Source: Campylobacteraceae bacterium
GTDB taxonomy: Bacteria; Campylobacterota; Campylobacteria; Campylobacterales; Campylobacteraceae
NCBI GenBank assembly: GCA_031256525.1
Contig: JAIRQK010000120.1
Location: forward strand, 1-8,158
DNA length: 8,158 nt
Reading direction: 5' to 3'
Part shown: piece by piece, positions 5,510 to 8,158 of the stretch
How the letters are laid out: each line of letters begins with the position of its first letter
How positions within the stretch are numbered: position 1 is the first letter of the stretch
Made by a program: the position numbers and the translations under genes
The notes under the pieces: generated by a model
Seen by the model: only the letters and a program-made list of their open reading frames with translations
Databases searched by the model: none
Told to the model about the DNA's origin: nothing

Positions 5510-6370
5510 TTGAGTAAAAAAATCGATTTTATATTTTACAATGTCACTAAATTTTCCGCGTTCGGACTTCTTGTTATTTTAATAGCCATATTTGGCGTCT
5601 TGTTTGTAGAGGCAAAACCTGCTATTGATGCTTTTGGTCTGAATTTTATAACATCTTCAAGATGGGCTCCTAATATGGAGATTTTTGGTGGGTTTCCAGC
5701 AATTGTAGGGTCTGTTCTTTCAACTTTTATCGCTATGTTTTTTGCTATCCCAATTGCCATTGGTATTGCGATATTTTTAAGCGAAATAGCTCCACAAAAG
5801 ATAAAAGCTCCAGTGGGAACTGCCATTGAGTTATTGGCTGCGATTCCTTCTGTAATATATGGTATGTGGGGGTTTTTCTATTTTGCACCACTTTTAAGAA
5901 CGATAATCGGCGGAAATGGACTTGGACTTTTAACGGCTGGAGTTGTTTTAAGTATAATGGTTTTGCCTTTTATGGCTTCAGTTGCAAGAGATGCTATGAA
6001 TACAACACCAAATATACTTAAAGAGTCAGCTTATGCTCTTGGTGCTACAAAATGGGACGTTATAAAAGGGGTAATCATCCCCTACGCAAAAGCTGGTATA
6101 GTTGGTGCAGCTATTCTTGCACTTGGACGAGCTATTGGTGAAACAATGGCTGTTACATTTGTTATGGGCAATGTTCATAAAATACCATCTTCCATCACAA
6201 GTGCCGCAACTTCAATTCCCGTTACACTTGCAAATGAGTTTACAGAAGCAGACTCAACGCTATATTACTCAAGTCTTTTCTATTTAGCACTTATATTATT
6301 TTTAATAAGTTTTGTTATTATAGCTATAGCGAAATTTATGTTTCTTAGAAAAATAAGGTCGGCTCAATGA
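5510..6370 (+). CDS. pstC: Phosphate ABC transporter permease PstC
   Basis: Inner-membrane permease of 286 residues forming the phosphate channel with PstA. About six hydrophobic segments are visible (roughly 16-34, 64-91, 107-128, 137-157, 196-220, 255-277). The cytoplasmic EAA loop that docks on the ATPase is ESAYALGATKWDVIKGVIIP (172-191), followed by ALGRAIGETMAV, typical of PstC. Translation starts at TTG 5510: GAGG at 5499-5502 is well placed 7 nt upstream, and the MSKKIDF start gives a short cytoplasmic N terminus before the first membrane segment. It has its own Pho-like promoter and overlaps pstA by 4 bp (ATGA), implying translational coupling. Confidence 0.95.
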   Translation: MSKKIDFIFYNVTKFSAFGLLVILIAIFGVLFVEAKPAIDAFGLNFITSSRWAPNMEIFGGFPAIVGSVLSTFIAMFFAIPIAIGIAIFLSEIAPQKIKAPVGTAIELLAAIPSVIYGMWGFFYFAPLLRTIIGGNGLGLLTAGVVLSIMVLPFMASVARDAMNTTPNILKESAYALGATKWDVIKGVIIPYAKAGIVGAAILALGRAIGETMAVTFVMGNVHKIPSSITSAATSIPVTLANEFTEADSTLYYSSLFYLALILFLISFVIIAIAKFMFLRKIRSAQ

Positions 6371-7209
6371 GTACAAAAGCAAGAAGAGTTATAATTAACA
6401 AAATCGTATTAACGCTATCAACCATAAGTGCAATAATAGGAATTATGTTTTTATTTTGGATACTATTTGTGCTTTTTTATAAAGGTTTTTCGGCACTAAA
6501 CTTAAATATTTTTTTAAACAATATGGCACCAGCAATATTTCCAAATGGAGGGTTAAAAAATGCTATTTTGGGACATATGTTGCTTATCGTTTGTGCCTCT
6601 ATAGTCGGAATCCCTTTGGGCATATTGGCAGGAACTTTCCTTAGTGAGTATGCAGGTAAAAGCAAAATGGCAAATTTTATAAGAGATATAAGTGATGTAA
6701 TGATGAGTTCGCCCTCAATCGTTATAGGTGCGTTTATCTATGCGATTTTGGTATATCCATTTAAACAGTTTTCTGGTTGGGCGGGAATAAGTGCGTTGGC
6801 AATCATTATGATACCTATAGTAATAAGAACAACAGATGATATGCTCTCTCTTGTTCCACAAAGCCAAAGAGAAGCTGCTGCTGCACTTGGAGCTACAAAG
6901 TATAAGGTTATAATAGGAATTGTCTACAAAGGGGCAAAAACTGGAATTTTAACAGGCGTCCTCCTTGCGATTGCAAGAATTAGTGGAGAAACAGCTCCTT
7001 TATTGTTTACATCGTTCAATAATAACTTTTTTAGTTTAAATCTAAACGAGCCTGTATCATCACTAACCGTTACCATGTTCTCTTATGCGACAAGTCCTTA
7101 TGAGACATGGATATCTATAGGTTGGGCGGCTGCATTTATACTTTCTATGTTTGTTCTTGGAATAAATATAATTGGAAGATTTATTATAAAAACAAAGGTA
7201 AGGAAATAG
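6367..7209 (+). CDS. pstA: Phosphate ABC transporter permease PstA
   Basis: Second inner-membrane permease of the Pst complex, 280 residues. Hydrophobic segments lie near 12-38, 68-92, 112-132, 138-155, 190-212 and 248-274. The EAA loop is REAAAALGATKYKVIIGIVY (168-187), followed by the PstA-typical ARISGETAPLLFT (203-215). The ATG overlaps the pstC TGA by 4 bp and has AAGG (6355-6358) 8 nt upstream. It stops 3 bp before the pstB start, so the three genes are certainly one transcript. Length and motifs are ordinary for the family; PstA and PstC are told apart by order and by this ETAPL motif. Confidence 0.95.
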   Translation: MSTKARRVIINKIVLTLSTISAIIGIMFLFWILFVLFYKGFSALNLNIFLNNMAPAIFPNGGLKNAILGHMLLIVCASIVGIPLGILAGTFLSEYAGKSKMANFIRDISDVMMSSPSIVIGAFIYAILVYPFKQFSGWAGISALAIIMIPIVIRTTDDMLSLVPQSQREAAAALGATKYKVIIGIVYKGAKTGILTGVLLAIARISGETAPLLFTSFNNNFFSLNLNEPVSSLTVTMFSYATSPYETWISIGWAAAFILSMFVLGINIIGRFIIKTKVRK

Positions 7210-7212
7210 TAA

Positions 7213-7998
7213 GTGGGTACTATAGCAAATATAAAAGAAGAGAAGATTTTAGATGTAAGTAATTTTTCATTTACATATTCAGGTGCTCCAAAAAAGAGTT
7301 TACAAGATATAAATATGCCAATAGCAAAAGGAAAAGTTACTGCGTTAATTGGTCCAAGTGGATGTGGAAAGACAACACTTCTTCGTTGCTTTAATAGAAT
7401 ACACGACTTGTATCCAGGCAACAAATACGAAGGAAAAATACTTTTTAATGGTCAAAACATACTTGAACCTAAGCTTGACTTGATTGAACTTCGTATCAAA
7501 ATAGGTATGATTTTCCAAAAACCAACAGCATTTCCTATGTCAATGTGGGACAATATTGCTTATGGGCTGAAACTTAAAGGGATTAAAAATAAGACCGAAC
7601 TAAACGATAGAATAGAAAAGGCTTTAAAAGATGCAGTTATATGGAATGAGGTTAAAGATAGATTAAAAGAGGATGCAAATGCACTAAGTGGTGGGCAACA
7701 GCAAAGACTCTGTATTGCACGTGCAATCGCGGTTGAGCCTGAAGTGCTACTATTTGACGAACCAACATCTGCACTTGACCCGATATCAACTCAAGCAGTT
7801 GAACAACTTGTAACAAATTTAAAAAATAGTATGAGCATTGTTATCGTAACTCATAATATGCAACAAGCAGCTCGTATTAGTGATTACACAGCTTTTATGT
7901 ATCTTGGAGATTTAATAGAGCTTTCGCCTACAGAAGAGTTATTTATCAGTCCTAAAGAAAAATTAACAGAAGAGTATATAACTGGAAAATTCGGATAA
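7213..7998 (+). CDS. pstB: Phosphate ABC transporter ATP-binding protein PstB
   Basis: ATPase that powers phosphate import, probably a cytoplasmic dimer bound to PstC/PstA. All ABC elements are present in 261 residues: Walker A GPSGCGKT (47-54), Q-loop Gln102 in [11 protein letters not shown] with the PstB-typical downstream NIAYGLK, signature LSGGQ (158-162), Walker B LLFDEP with Glu183, D-loop SALDP and the switch His214 in VTHN. It starts with GTG at 7213; AAGGAA (7200-7205) lies 7 nt upstream, overlapping the pstA end. It is the last pst gene; phoU does not follow, being divergent instead. A hairpin follows the stop before the convergent rubrerythrin gene. Confidence 0.97.
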   Translation: MGTIANIKEEKILDVSNFSFTYSGAPKKSLQDINMPIAKGKVTALIGPSGCGKTTLLRCFNRIHDLYPGNKYEGKILFNGQNILEPKLDLIELRIKIGMIFQKPTAFPMSMWDNIAYGLKLKGIKNKTELNDRIEKALKDAVIWNEVKDRLKEDANALSGGQQQRLCIARAIAVEPEVLLFDEPTSALDPISTQAVEQLVTNLKNSMSIVIVTHNMQQAARISDYTAFMYLGDLIELSPTEELFISPKEKLTEEYITGKFG

Positions 7999-8026
7999 TT
8001 TTTATCGTTTTGTTTCAAATATCTAT

Positions 8027-8059
8027 GTCTTTACATATAAAAGGATTATATGTAAAGAC
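8027..8059. terminator. Perfect 14-bp hairpin between convergent pstB and rubrerythrin genes
   Basis: GTCTTTACATATAA (8027-8040) pairs perfectly with 8046-8059 around the 5-base loop AAGGA. Outer ATCTAT (8021-8026) and ATAGAT (8067-8072) could extend it across a 7-base bulge. The location between two converging genes fits a shared transcription end, but neither strand has a clear U-tract right after the stem. Confidence 0.55.
8028..8041 (+). repeat. Copy 3 of intergenic 14-mer TCTTTACATATAAA
   Basis: Exact copy of the sequence at 1447 and 5409, forming the left arm of the pstB downstream hairpin. The pairing arm, TTATATGTAAAGA, is perfect in this copy. Confidence 0.75.
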
Positions 8060-8071
8060 TAAAAAGATAGA

Positions 8072-8158
8072 TTATCCTAAAAATTCGCGTTTAAAATACT
8101 CTTGTGGAACTTTGCAAAGTGGACACGCCGCAGGAGCTTTTTTGCCACGGTGAACATG
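8072..8158 (-). CDS. Rubrerythrin-type protein, C-terminal rubredoxin-like tail only
   Basis: The gene enters from the right edge and only its last 28 codons and TAA stop are present. The translation reads HVHRGKKAPAACPLCKVPQEY and ends FKREFLG. The CPLC pair followed by 'kvPqeYF' is the second half of the rubredoxin-like metal ribbon at the C terminus of rubrerythrins, and VHRGKKAPAAC matches the usual 'yvHeG..aP.kCP.C' approach. Rubrerythrins are cytoplasmic non-haem iron proteins that reduce hydrogen peroxide in anaerobes and microaerophiles. The diiron domain and the first Cys pair lie outside the window, so the exact subtype (rubrerythrin, Rrc-like or other) cannot be told. It converges on pstB with 73 bp between the stops. 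Confidence 0.82.
   Translation of the reverse strand, partial: HVHRGKKAPAACPLCKVPQEYFKREFLG

Noticed and set aside
5536..5826. Antisense frame opposite pstC, with similar open frames opposite the MoeB gene, kinase, regulator, phoU, pstS and pstA
   Set aside because: These lie wholly inside well-supported genes, have no family motifs or ribosome sites, and look like by-products of AT-rich coding sequence.
6102..6287. Short plus-strand frame inside pstC
   Set aside because: Out-of-frame shadow of the conserved EAA-loop/membrane region; leucine/glutamine-rich low-complexity protein with no independent signal.
8027..8072. Classical rho-independent terminator after pstB
   Set aside because: The stem is perfect but AT-rich and has no U-tract directly after it on either strand, so it is listed only as a probable transcript-end hairpin.

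Overview
The window looks like a chromosomal segment of a Campylobacterota (Epsilonproteobacteria) bacterium of the Sulfurimonas/Sulfurovum/Arcobacter kind. It is AT-rich and tightly packed, its -10 boxes are TATAAT without a clear -35, and its protein sequences have the Lys/Asn/Ile-rich style of that group. The genus cannot be fixed from the sequence alone.

Layout. Minus strand, left part: a partial serine O-acetyltransferase (1-263) lies directly downstream of a MoeB/ThiF-type E1-like enzyme fused to a rhodanese domain (280-1440); together they form a likely sulfur-transfer/cysteine-synthesis unit. Upstream of them on the same strand is a three-gene phosphate signalling operon in the order phoU (3562-4221), phoB-like response regulator (2885-3553), phoR-like sensor kinase (1512-2891). 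Plus strand, right part: pstS (4385-5392), pstC (5510-6370), pstA (6367-7209) and pstB (7213-7998), a complete high-affinity phosphate ABC transporter. At the right edge is the C-terminal tail of a convergent minus-strand gene, a rubrerythrin-type protein with a rubredoxin-like zinc/iron ribbon (8072-8158).

How it works together. PstS binds periplasmic phosphate, PstC/PstA form the channel and PstB drives uptake. PhoU and the PhoR/PhoB pair should report transporter state and switch on the regulon when phosphate is scarce. The sensor/regulator operon and the transporter operon diverge from one 163-bp region (4222-4384).

The most notable non-coding signal is a nearly identical 34-bp block in front of both pstS and pstC. 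It holds two 7-bp direct repeats of the form TYGYAAY on an 11-bp period, then exactly 10 bp, then TATAAT. This is the architecture of a PhoB box replacing the -35, but with its own repeat sequence. A looser version may face phoU. A second signal is the 14-mer TCTTTACATATAAA, found exactly three times and only between genes; in two copies it forms one arm of a strong hairpin (after pstS and after pstB). No gene-free stretch exceeds 300 bp, and I saw no tRNA, rRNA, CRISPR or insertion sequence.
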